From contig JBBDHW010000029.1 in the NCBI GenBank assembly GCA_040880805.1, positions 59,911 to 123,910 on the forward strand: 64,000 bases of DNA, read 5' to 3'. Shown one piece after another: positions 37,001 to 44,467 of this stretch. A program made the translations under genes and the position numbers. This DNA comes from Acidimicrobiia bacterium. Lineage in GTDB: Bacteria > Actinomycetota > Acidimicrobiia > IMCC26256 > DASPTH01. The notes below the pieces were generated by a model, which worked only from the letters and a program-made list of their open reading frames with translations, searched no databases and was not told the DNA's origin. Numbering within the stretch: the first letter of the stretch is position 1; each line of letters starts with the position of its first letter.

Positions 37001-38249
37001 CGTCACCACGCTGACCGTGTCACGTGTCGAAGCCGGGCTCGCGGTGCTCGAACACGAAGGCTTCGCGTTGCAAGGGCGCTACACCTCCACCACTACTGGG
37101 GACGCGCCGGGCACCGAGTGGGTGTCACGGCGCCTGCTCGCTCGCATGCACTCCTACTCGCGACGCACGCGCCGTCAGGGTGTCGAGCCCGCCACCGCGC
37201 AAGACTTCATGCGCTTCCTCCTCCGGTGGCAGCACGTCGCGCCCGGCACCCAGCTCGCCGGCGAACCCGGCCTCGCGGCCGCGCTCGAACAGCTCCAGGG
37301 CTACGAGGCCGCGGCGGTCGCGTGGGAACCCGACCTGCTTGCGCGCCGTCTCCGCAACTACGACCCCGCCTGGCTCGACCGCCTCTGCCACGACGGCGAG
37401 GTCGGTTGGCTCCGGCTCACGCCACGAGCGCGCGACGACGCCAACACCCCTGCCGGCGCCCCGTCGAAGGCCACGCCGATCACCATCGTGTTCCGCAACG
37501 ATCTGGGTTGGCTGCTGGAAGCGGCTCGGAGTGGCAGTGGCGACCCGGCCGAACCTGCTGTGGGCGCGACTGCCGAGGTGGTCGAGGTGTTGCGCGAGCG
37601 CGGGGCGTGCTTCGCCACCGAGCTCGGTGAGGCGACGAACCGTCTCCCTGAAGACATCGAGCGCGCGCTCTGGGACGGCGTCGCGCGCGGCCTGCTCACT
37701 GCCGACGGGTTCGGCGCGATCCGCGCCCGTGTGAACGGCAGCCGCAACGGCACCGATGCCCGGCGGCTGTCGCGACTGTTGCGCGGCTCCCGCGCGCCGG
37801 GGCCCGCCGCCGGACGCTGGTCACTCGTTCCCGCGACCGGCACCGACATCGACCGCGACGAGCTCGCGGAAGCCGTCGCCGAACTCCTCCTCAACCGCTG
37901 GGGTGTGATATTCCGCGACGTCGCCTTCCGCGATTCGGTGCGCTTCCCGTGGCGCGATATCCAGTGGGCGTTGCGCCGGCTGGAAGACCGTGGGCTCGTG
38001 CGCGGCGGACGGTTCGTCACCGGCTTCACCGGCGAGCAGTACGCACTCCCCCACGCGCTCGAGCAGCTCGCCCAGGTTCGCAAGCTCGAACGCTCCGGTG
38101 AGCGCGTCGTACTGAACGCAACCGATCCCCTCAACCTCGTTGGGGTGGTGGTTCCCGGCACGACGGTGCCGGCGGTCCGCACCCGCCAGGTCGTGTACGT
38201 CGACGGCGTCCCCGAGGAGCTCGTTGCCGCCGAGGCGCGCAGCGCGTGA
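34029..38249 (+). CDS. lhr: ATP-dependent helicase Lhr
   Basis: This is a 1406-residue superfamily 2 DNA helicase of the Lhr family, which unwinds DNA 3' to 5' and is DNA-damage-linked in mycobacteria. Walker A APTGSGKT is at 62-69, motif II DEIH at about 188, and motif VI LQRVGRSNHSRAG near 376, in the expected order. After the helicase core come a winged-helix domain and the Lhr C-terminal region (ending RFVTGFTGEQYALPHALEQL), which is complete, so this is full-length Lhr rather than an Lhr-core protein. The GTG of the next gene overlaps the stop by four bases, although that gene is metabolic. Confidence 0.93.
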   Translation: MTSPSRQLTLGPTVAGDPHPALAGFHPAVAEWFRRRFPEGPTTPQAEGWPRIAAGHDTLIAAPTGSGKTLSGFLVCIDRLYRAHEQGEEIEGSTRVVYVSPLKALAVDIAENLERPLAEIAAVAAEIGFDAPKLRVAVRTGDSTSSERAAMLRRPPSFVVTTPESLYLLVTSARGRELLKTVETIIVDEIHAVARDKRGAHLALTLERLEAICDRPPQRVGLSATQRPVETIARLLVGTRPIPQIVDAGHQRNLDLALELPEGELEAVMSAEQMGDVLDRIAELVGEHRTTLVFVNTRRLAERLAHQLGERLGDGAVSAHHGSLSKDRRYRVETRLRAGDLRALVATASLELGIDIGPVELVCQIGSPRSIATFLQRVGRSNHSRAGTPKGRLFPMTRDELVECTALLAAVRAGKLDAIQLPRVPLDILAQQIVAEVGAQEWRTDDLFALVRRAAPFAELERAEFDEVVALVSDGIQTGRGTRGAYVHHDAINGEVRGRKGARLAALTSGGAIPENGDYRVVAEPDDTFIGTVNEDWAVESMAGDIFLLGTHSWQIRRIEAGVVRVRDAGDAAPTVPFWMGEAPARTDELSAEVSELRKRVDGFLARGDPDGARAWLINTTGIGPEAATMVVDYLAVGRAVLGAMPTLDCLVLERFFDETGGMQLVVHSPYGGRINRALGIALRKRFCRTFNFELQAAATDNAVVLSLGPHHSFPLADVPRYLSSQAIDDTLEHAILDSPMFQARWRWNLNRSLMVLRNRAGRKNPPPIQRMEADDLMVAVFPQAAACQDNAVGPIEIPDHVLVRQTIADTLYEGLDADGLRALLERIENAEVTVHFAETTEPSVLSHEILTARPYAFLDDEEFQNRRTNAVTLRRGLSVDLASIGALEPAAISQVHSEIKPDPSTADDLHDLLSSLVVTRARDEWREYWDELVTRGRGRVLQREGIELWCTTEASGDADRAIAGEEGAIATVLRGHLEIAGITSVDRLADVTTLTVSRVEAGLAVLEHEGFALQGRYTSTTTGDAPGTEWVSRRLLARMHSYSRRTRRQGVEPATAQDFMRFLLRWQHVAPGTQLAGEPGLAAALEQLQGYEAAAVAWEPDLLARRLRNYDPAWLDRLCHDGEVGWLRLTPRARDDANTPAGAPSKATPITIVFRNDLGWLLEAARSGSGDPAEPAVGATAEVVEVLRERGACFATELGEATNRLPEDIERALWDGVARGLLTADGFGAIRARVNGSRNGTDARRLSRLLRGSRAPGPAAGRWSLVPATGTDIDRDELAEAVAELLLNRWGVIFRDVAFRDSVRFPWRDIQWALRRLEDRGLVRGGRFVTGFTGEQYALPHALEQLAQVRKLERSGERVVLNATDPLNLVGVVVPGTTVPAVRTRQVVYVDGVPEELVAAEARSA

Positions 38250-39475
38250 ACGCGAGCGAACGGATCCGGCGATCCGTCGAGACCTTGCGCTCGGTGATGC
38301 AGTTCCGGCGGATCGAGCTCGATCCCGTCGCGCGGCGCCTCGCGCGCGCCGCCGATATAGCTGACCACCGGAAGATAGCGCGCCGACGGTTACCGCGCGG
38401 CGTGTTCGACTACGTCGACGGCGGCGCGGAAGACGAGATCACTCTCACCGCGAACACCGCCGCGTTCCGGCGGATCGAGTTCCGGCCGCGCGTCCTACGC
38501 GACGTCGGCACCGTCGACCCGTCGACCACGCTGCTCGGCCGCCCGTTGCCGATACCGCTCGTCCTCGCGCCCACCGGGTTCCCGCGCAGCGTGCATCCCG
38601 ACGGCGAGCTCGCAACCGCGCGCGCTGCGGCGCGCGCCGCCCTCCCGTACACACTCTCGACGCTGAGCACGTACTCCATCGAGGAGGTCGCCGCCGCGGC
38701 CACCGGACCGCACTGGTTCCAGGTGTACGTCTGGCGAGACCGCGGCATGGTCAAGGAGATGATCGAGCGCGCCGCGGCGTCGGGGTACGAGGCGATCGTG
38801 GTCACGGTCGACACCGCAGTTCTCGGGCGACGCGAGCGTGACGTGCGTCGCGGCTTCACGATGCCTCCCAAGCTCGGGATCGACACGATCATCGACGGCG
38901 CGTTGCACCCGGCCTGGACCTGGCACTTCGTCCGCTCCGATCCGATCCGGTTCGCCAACGTCGTCGGACGCGACGTCGGCGACGGCAGCAGCCCGGTGGC
39001 GATCGCCGACTACATCAATACACAATTCGACCCCTCTCTTTCCTGGCGCGACATCGACTGGATGCGCGGAGTCTGGGACGGCCCCATCGTGATCAAGGGC
39101 ATCCAGACCGTGGCCGACGCCAAGGTCGCGGCCGACGCCGGGGTGGAGGCCATCGCGCTGTCGAACCATGGAGGACGGCAACTCGACTCGTCACCGGCCA
39201 TCGTCGATCTGGTCGAGCCGGTTGCCGATGTGGTCGGCGATCGGCTCGAGATCATCTGCGACGGCGGCGTGCGGCGCGGCGGCGACATCGTGAAGGCCGT
39301 CGCCCGCGGCGCACGCGCGTGCATGGCCGGGCGTGTGCACCTCTACGGACTCGCGGCGGGCGGTGAACGGGGCGTCACGCACGCGTTGGCGATCCTCGAT
39401 CGCGACGTCCGACGCACGATGGCGTTGATCGGCGCGAGCACCGTCGGCGACATCACGCGCGACCTCGTCTCGTAG
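38246..39475 (+). CDS. FMN-dependent alpha-hydroxy acid dehydrogenase/oxidase
   Basis: This 409-residue enzyme of the lactate 2-oxidase/dehydrogenase family has RRRLPRGVFDYVDGGAED, PTGFPRSVHPDGE, the FMN loop GIQTVADAKVAADAG, catalytic His308 in SNHGGRQLDSSP and CDGGVRRGGD. It oxidises a 2-hydroxy acid to the keto acid using FMN; the electron acceptor (oxygen or quinone) is not determinable. GTG 38246 overlaps the Lhr stop (GTGA). The 17-bp gap to the next gene suggests an operon. Confidence 0.9.
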   Translation: MNASERIRRSVETLRSVMQFRRIELDPVARRLARAADIADHRKIARRRLPRGVFDYVDGGAEDEITLTANTAAFRRIEFRPRVLRDVGTVDPSTTLLGRPLPIPLVLAPTGFPRSVHPDGELATARAAARAALPYTLSTLSTYSIEEVAAAATGPHWFQVYVWRDRGMVKEMIERAAASGYEAIVVTVDTAVLGRRERDVRRGFTMPPKLGIDTIIDGALHPAWTWHFVRSDPIRFANVVGRDVGDGSSPVAIADYINTQFDPSLSWRDIDWMRGVWDGPIVIKGIQTVADAKVAADAGVEAIALSNHGGRQLDSSPAIVDLVEPVADVVGDRLEIICDGGVRRGGDIVKAVARGARACMAGRVHLYGLAAGGERGVTHALAILDRDVRRTMALIGASTVGDITRDLVS

Positions 39476-39491
39476 GCATAGCCTTCGGCGC

Positions 39492-40142
39492 GTGACCACC
39501 GCTCGAACCCTCGGCCACCTTGCGCTGCACTACCGACCGGGCGATGAGGCCGGGTCGCGCCGGCTCCTCGAAGATCTCGGATGCACGCTCGTCGACAATG
39601 GCCCGCGACCCGGCGCCGACGGCTTCTGCACGGTGCTCGTCGACGACGGATCGGCCAACTACGCCGACAACATCTTGTTCCTTGCTCGCGTCGGTCCGGC
39701 GCAGGAGGAGCTCGAACGCGCGATCCAGGAGCAGCTCGGGATCGGCGCCATCGGTGAGGCTCCGGCTGCGACCTCGTTCGCACAGCTCGAGAGGGACGCG
39801 CCCGAAGCGGCGTCGCACATCGGAATCCGCTACGCCGAGCTCGAAGCACTCGAGCAGACGCTGCTCACGATCGAGACCGACGCGCGCGAAGGCGGTCCGC
39901 TACACGGACGCGTCGAGATCACGAAGTATCGGGCACGACCGCACCTCGACAACGCGGTCGATGCTCGCATCGCGGCGTCGCCCGCGTTCACCGGCGACGA
40001 GCGCCCGGCGTTTGCCGACTACTGGGTGCAGTGCTTCGTGAAGACCGACCTCTTCGCCTACGGCATGCTCGTGTTCGGCCAGACAATCGAGCTCGACTAC
40101 GTGTTCGAACCGTTCTTCGCGCATCCGCCCAAGTTCGGCTGA
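39492..40142 (+). CDS. Hypothetical protein, glyoxalase-like N-terminus
   Basis: The 216-residue protein starts (GTG 39492) with LGHLALHYRPGDEAGSRRLLEDLG, which resembles the first beta-alpha-beta of the vicinal-oxygen-chelate/glyoxalase fold; the paired metal ligands cannot be assigned with confidence. The second part (HGRVEITKYRARPHLDNAVD, then QCFVKTDLFAYGMLVFGQ) is an unfamiliar domain. No signal or membrane segment. It follows the FMN enzyme gene directly. Confidence 0.65.
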   Translation: MTTARTLGHLALHYRPGDEAGSRRLLEDLGCTLVDNGPRPGADGFCTVLVDDGSANYADNILFLARVGPAQEELERAIQEQLGIGAIGEAPAATSFAQLERDAPEAASHIGIRYAELEALEQTLLTIETDAREGGPLHGRVEITKYRARPHLDNAVDARIAASPAFTGDERPAFADYWVQCFVKTDLFAYGMLVFGQTIELDYVFEPFFAHPPKFG

Positions 40143-40163
40143 CCGTCATCCACGGTCGGCCCA

Positions 40164-40490
40164 TCACCGGCGGTCGAAGGAACGACGGAGCCGTTCGAGC
40201 CGGTCGTCCCAGTTCGCACCCTCTTCGGCCATCCACTGCGCGGCGTCGGCGAGAGGAGCCGCGGCAAAGGAGTAGCGCACTTCGCGACCGTCGCGCGCCG
40301 AGGTGACGAGACCGGCGCGCCCCAGTACCTGAAGGTGCTTCACCACGGCCTGGCGGCTGACGGGAATCGTCTCCGCGAGCTCCGTCGCAGTTACCGACTC
40401 CGCGCGCGCGACCTCGCCGAGCACGGACCTCCGTGTCGCGTCCGACAGCGCGGAGAACACCGCACCGATCTTGTCGTCACGCGTGGTCAT
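40164..40490 (-). CDS. ArsR-family transcriptional regulator
   Basis: This 108-residue winged-helix regulator has LSDATRRSVLGEVARAES (helices 1-2) and the recognition helix VSRQAVVKHLQVLGRAGLV at about 44-62, then a basic wing (TSARDGREVRYSFA). There are no metal-site cysteines, so it probably senses something other than a metal, or works as a repressor controlled by its partner. The ATG at 40490 overlaps the stop of the SRPBCC gene (ATGA), the common ArsR-SRPBCC arrangement but with the effector gene first. Two 16-bp palindromes upstream of the pair are its likely operators. Confidence 0.88.
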   Translation of the reverse strand: MTTRDDKIGAVFSALSDATRRSVLGEVARAESVTATELAETIPVSRQAVVKHLQVLGRAGLVTSARDGREVRYSFAAAPLADAAQWMAEEGANWDDRLERLRRSFDRR

Positions 40491-40825
40491 GCCGTGGCGA
40501 GCATGGCCTGCGCGCGAGTCTCGCGGACACGCACCACCGAGCCGCCGTCGACGTCGCCAGTGACCGTGATCGTCACCGTGCTCGACGAGCCCGCCGCGGT
40601 CTCCGGCCACCACGCGAACGACAACTGGTGACCGTTGTCCACCGCGAGGACGATCACCCGCCGTGCCGCACCGTCGGCTGAGCGGAAGCTCCCGCGCGCC
40701 CCGGGGCGCGCCACGATGTCGAGCTCGCCCCCCAACCACCCGCCCAGCCGCGCCGGGTCGACGACCGCCCTCCAGACCTCTTCACTGGAGCTCGGCAGCC
40801 TGATCTCACGCTCGACGTGCTCCAT
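40487..40825 (-). CDS. SRPBCC (AHSA1-type) domain protein
   Basis: This 112-residue protein has the AHSA1/START pattern: HVEREIRLPSSSEEVWRAVVDP, LGGWLGGELDIVARPG, and strands LSFAWWPE and TVTITVTGDVDGG. It has a ligand-binding cavity fold and probably binds a small hydrophobic molecule. Its stop and the ArsR start overlap by four bases, so the two are made from one mRNA and probably form a sensory pair. Upstream lie the two GCAAC-N6-GTTGC operators. Confidence 0.85.
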   Translation of the reverse strand: MEHVEREIRLPSSSEEVWRAVVDPARLGGWLGGELDIVARPGARGSFRSADGAARRVIVLAVDNGHQLSFAWWPETAAGSSSTVTITVTGDVDGGSVVRVRETRAQAMLATA

Positions 40826-40861
40826 GCAGCGCCTCCGCCATCATCCCGAACCTTTGGATCC

Positions 40862-40877
40862 GCAACCATATAGTTGC
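40862..40877. promoter_or_regulatory. Operator palindrome 1 (GCAACCATATAGTTGC)
   Basis: The site has perfect 5-bp arms GCAAC and GTTGC around six A/T-rich bases. It lies upstream of the SRPBCC-ArsR operon (start 40825) and 85-100 bp upstream of the divergent ClpP gene. A matching site lies 44 bp away. A TATA-like centre overlaps a possible -10. Confidence 0.75.
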
Positions 40878-40905
40878 ACTTCCCGGACTCATGCGCCAGG
40901 ATAGT

Positions 40906-40921
40906 GCAACCAATCAGTTGC
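40906..40921. promoter_or_regulatory. Operator palindrome 2 (GCAACCAATCAGTTGC)
   Basis: This site has the same GCAAC and GTTGC arms as the first, with a different six-base centre. It lies 41 bp upstream of the ClpP GTG at 40962. The identical arms and 44-bp spacing (about four helical turns) fit binding of two dimers of one regulator, most simply the adjacent ArsR protein. Confidence 0.75.
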
Positions 40922-40961
40922 GTCTCGCCCGATCGCACGCCAGTTCGATATGGAGGTTGCC

Positions 40962-41594
40962 GTGTCCCAACTCCTCGTCCCCACCGTCCTCGAGCAGAGC
41001 CCGCGCGGCGAACGCGCCTTCGACCTCTATTCCCGGCTGCTGAAGGACCGGGTCGTGTTCCTCACGGGCGCGATCGACGAGCAGATCGCCAACCTGATCG
41101 TCGCCCAGTTGCTGCACCTCGAATCGGAGGACGCCGACAAGGACATCAAGCTCTACATCAACAGCCCCGGCGGCGACATGAACGCGCTCTTCGCCGTCTA
41201 CGACACCATGCAGTACGTGCACGCGGACATCGAGACGACGTGCGTCGGACAGGCCGCTTCGGCGGCCGCGGTGCTGCTCGCCGCCGGCGCTCCGGGCAAG
41301 CGCAATACCCTCCCCCACTCCCGCATCCTCATCCACCAGCCGCACGGCGGCGCGCAAGGACAGTCGGTCGACATCGAGATCTGGGCGCGTGAGGTGATCG
41401 TGCAGCGCGACCACATGGTCGAGATCCTCGCGCGCCATTCGGGTCAGACGGAGGAGCGCGTTCGACAAGACATCGACCGCGACTACATCCTCCGCGGCGC
41501 CGACGCGGTCGCGTACGGCCTCGTCGACCACGTCGTCGAGCCCCGAGAGCTCCATCCGACCACGGTGTCGTCCAACGGCTCGAAGCCGCAGTAG
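40962..41594 (+). CDS. ATP-dependent Clp protease proteolytic subunit (ClpP family)
   Basis: The ClpP fold is clear: [11 protein letters not shown], the nucleophile region [15 protein letters not shown] (Ser100 from GTG 40962), the catalytic His125 in ILIHQPHGG, and an Asp in the DIDRD segment (170-174), spaced as in E. coli ClpP. GTG 40962 is chosen over ATG 40950 because GGAGG at 40952-40956 overlaps that ATG and sits 5 bp from the GTG. It is not next to clpX or tig, so it is an extra or relocated ClpP. The stop overlaps the start of the epimerase gene by one base. Confidence 0.9.
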   Translation: MSQLLVPTVLEQSPRGERAFDLYSRLLKDRVVFLTGAIDEQIANLIVAQLLHLESEDADKDIKLYINSPGGDMNALFAVYDTMQYVHADIETTCVGQAASAAAVLLAAGAPGKRNTLPHSRILIHQPHGGAQGQSVDIEIWAREVIVQRDHMVEILARHSGQTEERVRQDIDRDYILRGADAVAYGLVDHVVEPRELHPTTVSSNGSKPQ

Positions 41595-42523
41595 TGCGCG
41601 TTCTCGTCATTGGCGGTACCCATCTAAGTGGACCGTTTCTCGTCGAAGCACTCGTCAGCGCCGGTCACGAGGTGTTCTTGTGTCATCGGGGCGAGCACGA
41701 AGCGCCCCTGCCACCCGAGGTCGCGCACATCCATGGCGACAAGGCAGACCTACATGGTGCGCTCGGCAGCGAGCTCCGCGCGCTCGATGCCGACGTGGTC
41801 GTACACATGGTGGCGTTCACGCGTGACGACGGACGCGCGTTCATGGACACGTTCGGTGGGCACGCGGGCCGTGTAGTCGTTCCGAGCAGCGCCGACGTGT
41901 ACCGCGCGTTCGGGAGAATCCATCGCACAGAGCCGGGCTCTCCCGATCCGGTCCCTCTTCGCGAGGACGCCCCGCTACGCGAGAGGTTGTCGATCCACGG
42001 CGAGGAATACGAGAAGCGCTGGGTCGAGGCCGAGGTGCTCCGCGACACGCGTCTCCCGGGCACGGTGCTCCGCTATCCGGCGATCTACGGCCCGGGCGAT
42101 CGTCGCTTGTCGAAGTATGTGCAGCAGATGGTCGATGATGCGCCGGTCATCCTGCTGGAAGACGGCGAGGACACGTGGCGCTTCGCTCGCGCGTACGCCG
42201 CGAACGTCGCGCACGCCGCCCTGCTGGCGGTGACACTCGACCGTTCCGCCGGCGAAGTGTTCAACGTGGCTGAGCAGTACGCGTACACCGAGCGTGAATG
42301 GGTCGAGCAAGTGGCCGCGGTCGTCGGTTGGCACGGGGAGATCGTCACCCAACCCGCCGGCGAGATGCCCCCTCGCCCGTTCTCGGGACTCGACTGGCGC
42401 CAAGACCTCACGCTCGAGACCGCCAAGATCCGCACCGTGCTCGGCTACACGGAGCCGGTCGACCCTTCCGACGGCATTCGCTCGACCGTCGTGTGGGAAC
42501 GCGCCAACCCGCCGGCCGCGTGA
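41594..42523 (+). CDS. NAD-dependent epimerase/dehydratase family protein
   Basis: The 309-residue extended SDR starts at GTG 41594, overlapping the ClpP stop by one base. The Rossmann motif is IGGTHLSG near 6-13; the catalytic tyrosine is in EEYEKRW (Tyr-x-x-x-Lys weak), and RYPAIYGPGD and AYAANVAHAALL match the NAD-dependent epimerase group. The C-terminal end includes VVGWHGEIVTQPAGE. Tight coupling to ClpP is unusual for this enzyme type. Substrate unknown. Confidence 0.82.
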   Translation: MRVLVIGGTHLSGPFLVEALVSAGHEVFLCHRGEHEAPLPPEVAHIHGDKADLHGALGSELRALDADVVVHMVAFTRDDGRAFMDTFGGHAGRVVVPSSADVYRAFGRIHRTEPGSPDPVPLREDAPLRERLSIHGEEYEKRWVEAEVLRDTRLPGTVLRYPAIYGPGDRRLSKYVQQMVDDAPVILLEDGEDTWRFARAYAANVAHAALLAVTLDRSAGEVFNVAEQYAYTEREWVEQVAAVVGWHGEIVTQPAGEMPPRPFSGLDWRQDLTLETAKIRTVLGYTEPVDPSDGIRSTVVWERANPPAA

Positions 42524-42552
42524 TTGACACACGCTGACCCAGAGGGGATGAT
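42524..42552 (+). promoter_or_regulatory. Promoter with perfect -35 (TTGACA, 17 bp, GATGAT)
   Basis: TTGACA (42524-42529) and GATGAT (42547-42552) are 17 bp apart, just after the epimerase stop. Transcription near 42559 gives a long leader (about 147 nt) before ATG 42706 of the zinc-finger gene. Confidence 0.6.
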
Positions 42553-42705
42553 GCGCGTCGGCGAGACCCGCGCCGAACCTCCATCGACCTCCCCCAGCGA
42601 GGCCAACTACCCGGAGGCAAAGGGGAACGCGTGTCCCCGGGTCGCCGTCCGGAGATCCGGCCGGGCGCGTCGCTGGGGGACGTTTCCCTGGCCGTGGAAG
42701 CCCGG

Positions 42706-43194
42706 ATGACGAAGCGGAAGCGACTGAAACAGCTCGTTCGAGCCCGCGCGGCAAAGACCGGCGAGTCGTACACCTCCGCGCGCCGTCACTTCCCGATCCA
42801 TCCCGTGGAGGAACCACACATGACCACTCCAGACGCCCACATCATCGCCCGGTGCTCGTTCTGCACGAGGACGAACCACGAGGTGGCGAAGCTCATCGCC
42901 GGACCCGGCGTGTACATCTGCGACGACTGCATCCGCCTGTGCAACTACTTTCTCGCCGGGGAAGGCAACGCGCCCGCGGCGGGAGCCGAGCGCGGCTACG
43001 CGTTCGCCGACTGGCCCGCCGACCGGCTGCTCTCCCTCCTGCCGGGGATCGCGAGAACCGCACACGACGTGGTGGACGATCTCAACGCACAGGTCCGGCG
43101 GCTCCGTGACCGCGGTGTGGGCTGGGACCGTATCGGAGAGGCCTTGGGCATTCCTGCCGAAGATGCCGAGACGCGCTTCGCACCGGTGACGTAG
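42706..43194 (+). CDS. ClpX-type C4 zinc-finger protein without AAA+ domain
   Basis: This 162-residue protein has two unusual parts. Residues 1-32 ([28 protein letters not shown]) match the KTGESY-x-x-ARR motif that recurs in small actinobacterial proteins. Residues 50-75 are a ClpX zinc-binding domain: Cys50-x2-Cys53-x18-Cys72-x2-Cys75 with the ClpX-like [17 protein letters not shown]. No ATPase follows; instead the C-terminal part ([20 protein letters not shown]) looks like a helix-turn-helix. ATG 42706 has GGAAG 6-10 bp before it. It could recruit substrates to a Clp machine; the ClpP gene lies 1.1 kb upstream. Confidence 0.82.
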   Translation: MTKRKRLKQLVRARAAKTGESYTSARRHFPIHPVEEPHMTTPDAHIIARCSFCTRTNHEVAKLIAGPGVYICDDCIRLCNYFLAGEGNAPAAGAERGYAFADWPADRLLSLLPGIARTAHDVVDDLNAQVRRLRDRGVGWDRIGEALGIPAEDAETRFAPVT

Positions 43195-43263
43195 TCAGAG
43201 TTCACGGCATCGCGATTAGGATGCGCTGCCCAACGCCAGATGTCCCGATGGAGGGGCGCACGC

Positions 43264-43656
43264 ATGCACTCGTTCAGGATGCTCGTCGCGGGAGCGACCA
43301 CCGTCGGAGCTATGGCCACGCTCGCGCCGACCGCCGACGCTTCAGTATCGATGGCGACGGACGCCGAGAGGTGCGCGCAGGTGACCCTCACGGGACCCGA
43401 CTTGAGCTCGCTCGGATCCCCGGCGAAGTTCAAGAAGTCGGCGTGGAAGAACGCGGCAAAGGCGTTCAAGAGCGCGGCGAAGGGCACGCCGGCGAACGTG
43501 AAGGCCGCGATCAACACGATGGCGGATTACTTCGACAAGGTCGGAAAGGCCGGAAGCGCGAACGCCGCGCTCCAGGTGATCACCGCGAAAGACACGGTCA
43601 AGTTCACCAAGGCAACAATCGTTTGGGACAAGTACCTGACGAAGGTCTGTTCCTGA
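43264..43656 (+). CDS. Small secreted protein, function unknown
   Basis: The 130-residue product starts at ATG 43264, after GGAGGGG. A Sec signal is evident (SFRMLVAGATTVGAMATLAPTADA), probably cleaved after TADA. The mature part is Lys-rich and helical (PAKFKKSAWKNAAKAFKSAAK, AAINTMADYFDKVGKAGSANA), with two cysteines near its ends (ERCAQ, KVCS) that may form a disulfide. Not recognised as any family. Convergent with the SDR at 43667, with a 10-bp gap. Confidence 0.7.
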   Translation: MHSFRMLVAGATTVGAMATLAPTADASVSMATDAERCAQVTLTGPDLSSLGSPAKFKKSAWKNAAKAFKSAAKGTPANVKAAINTMADYFDKVGKAGSANAALQVITAKDTVKFTKATIVWDKYLTKVCS

Positions 43657-43666
43657 CCGGTCAGGA

Positions 43667-44467
43667 TCAGGGCATGGCGACGCCGCCGTTGGGGCGGAGG
43701 ATCTGGCCGGTCATGAAGCTCGCGGCGTCGCACGCGAGGTAGAGCACCGCGTAGGCGATGTCGTCGGGCTCGCCGACTCGACCGAGCGTCGACCGTTCGC
43801 GCATCGGCATCGTAACTTGTTCCTTCACAGCTTCGTCAATGGTGCCGTCGGGCTGGCGCCAGTGGCGGCTGGTCATGCCCGTGATGATGAAGCCGGGAGC
43901 AATCGCATTGACGCGCACGCCGAGCGGACCCACCTCGACCGCCAACGTCTTCGTGAGCTGCGCGACCGCCGCCTTCGCCATCGCGTAACACACGATGTTC
44001 GGCGCGGGCACGTCGATGGCACCCGACGACATGTTGATGATGCTGCCCGAGCCCTGCCCGATCATCACCCGCGCCGCCGCCTGGCACCCGAAGAACACAC
44101 CCTTGAGGTTGATGCCGAGCACGCGGTCGAGATCGTCCTCCTTCGTGTCGACCACGAGACTCTCGTGGATGATGCCGGCGATGTTCGCCATCACGTCGAC
44201 TCGTCCGTGGTCAGCCGCGGCGCGCTCGACGAGGTCGTCGACTTCCGTCTGGACCGAGACGTCGCACTGCGCCGCGGTCGCCCGGCCACCGTCGGACCGG
44301 ATCGCGTCAGCAACCCTCTCGGCACCATCGGCATTGACGTCGGCGCACACGACCGTCGCACCCACCGCCGCGAGCATCCGTGCGCTCGCCGCACCGATCC
44401 CACTCGCCGCACCCGTGACGACGGCAACCCGGCCGTCCAAGTCGAACGCATCACGTGGATCGGTCAT
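43667..44467 (-). CDS. SDR family oxidoreductase
   Basis: This 266-residue classical SDR has TGAASGIG at 18-25, NIAGII in the NNAG position, catalytic Ser near 147, YAMAK (Tyr161, Lys165) and the C-terminal TGQILRPNGGVAMP. Start ATG 44467 overlaps the stop of the GDSL hydrolase gene (ATGA). It is the last gene of a minus-strand operon SDR (45459), GDSL hydrolase and this SDR. Substrate unknown. Confidence 0.87.
   Translation of the reverse strand: MTDPRDAFDLDGRVAVVTGAASGIGAASARMLAAVGATVVCADVNADGAERVADAIRSDGGRATAAQCDVSVQTEVDDLVERAAADHGRVDVMANIAGIIHESLVVDTKEDDLDRVLGINLKGVFFGCQAAARVMIGQGSGSIINMSSGAIDVPAPNIVCYAMAKAAVAQLTKTLAVEVGPLGVRVNAIAPGFIITGMTSRHWRQPDGTIDEAVKEQVTMPMRERSTLGRVGEPDDIAYAVLYLACDAASFMTGQILRPNGGVAMP

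Noticed and set aside
42551-42709. Leader ORF before the zinc-finger gene
   Set aside because: Its start lies upstream of the predicted transcription start; kept only as a finding, not as a gene.
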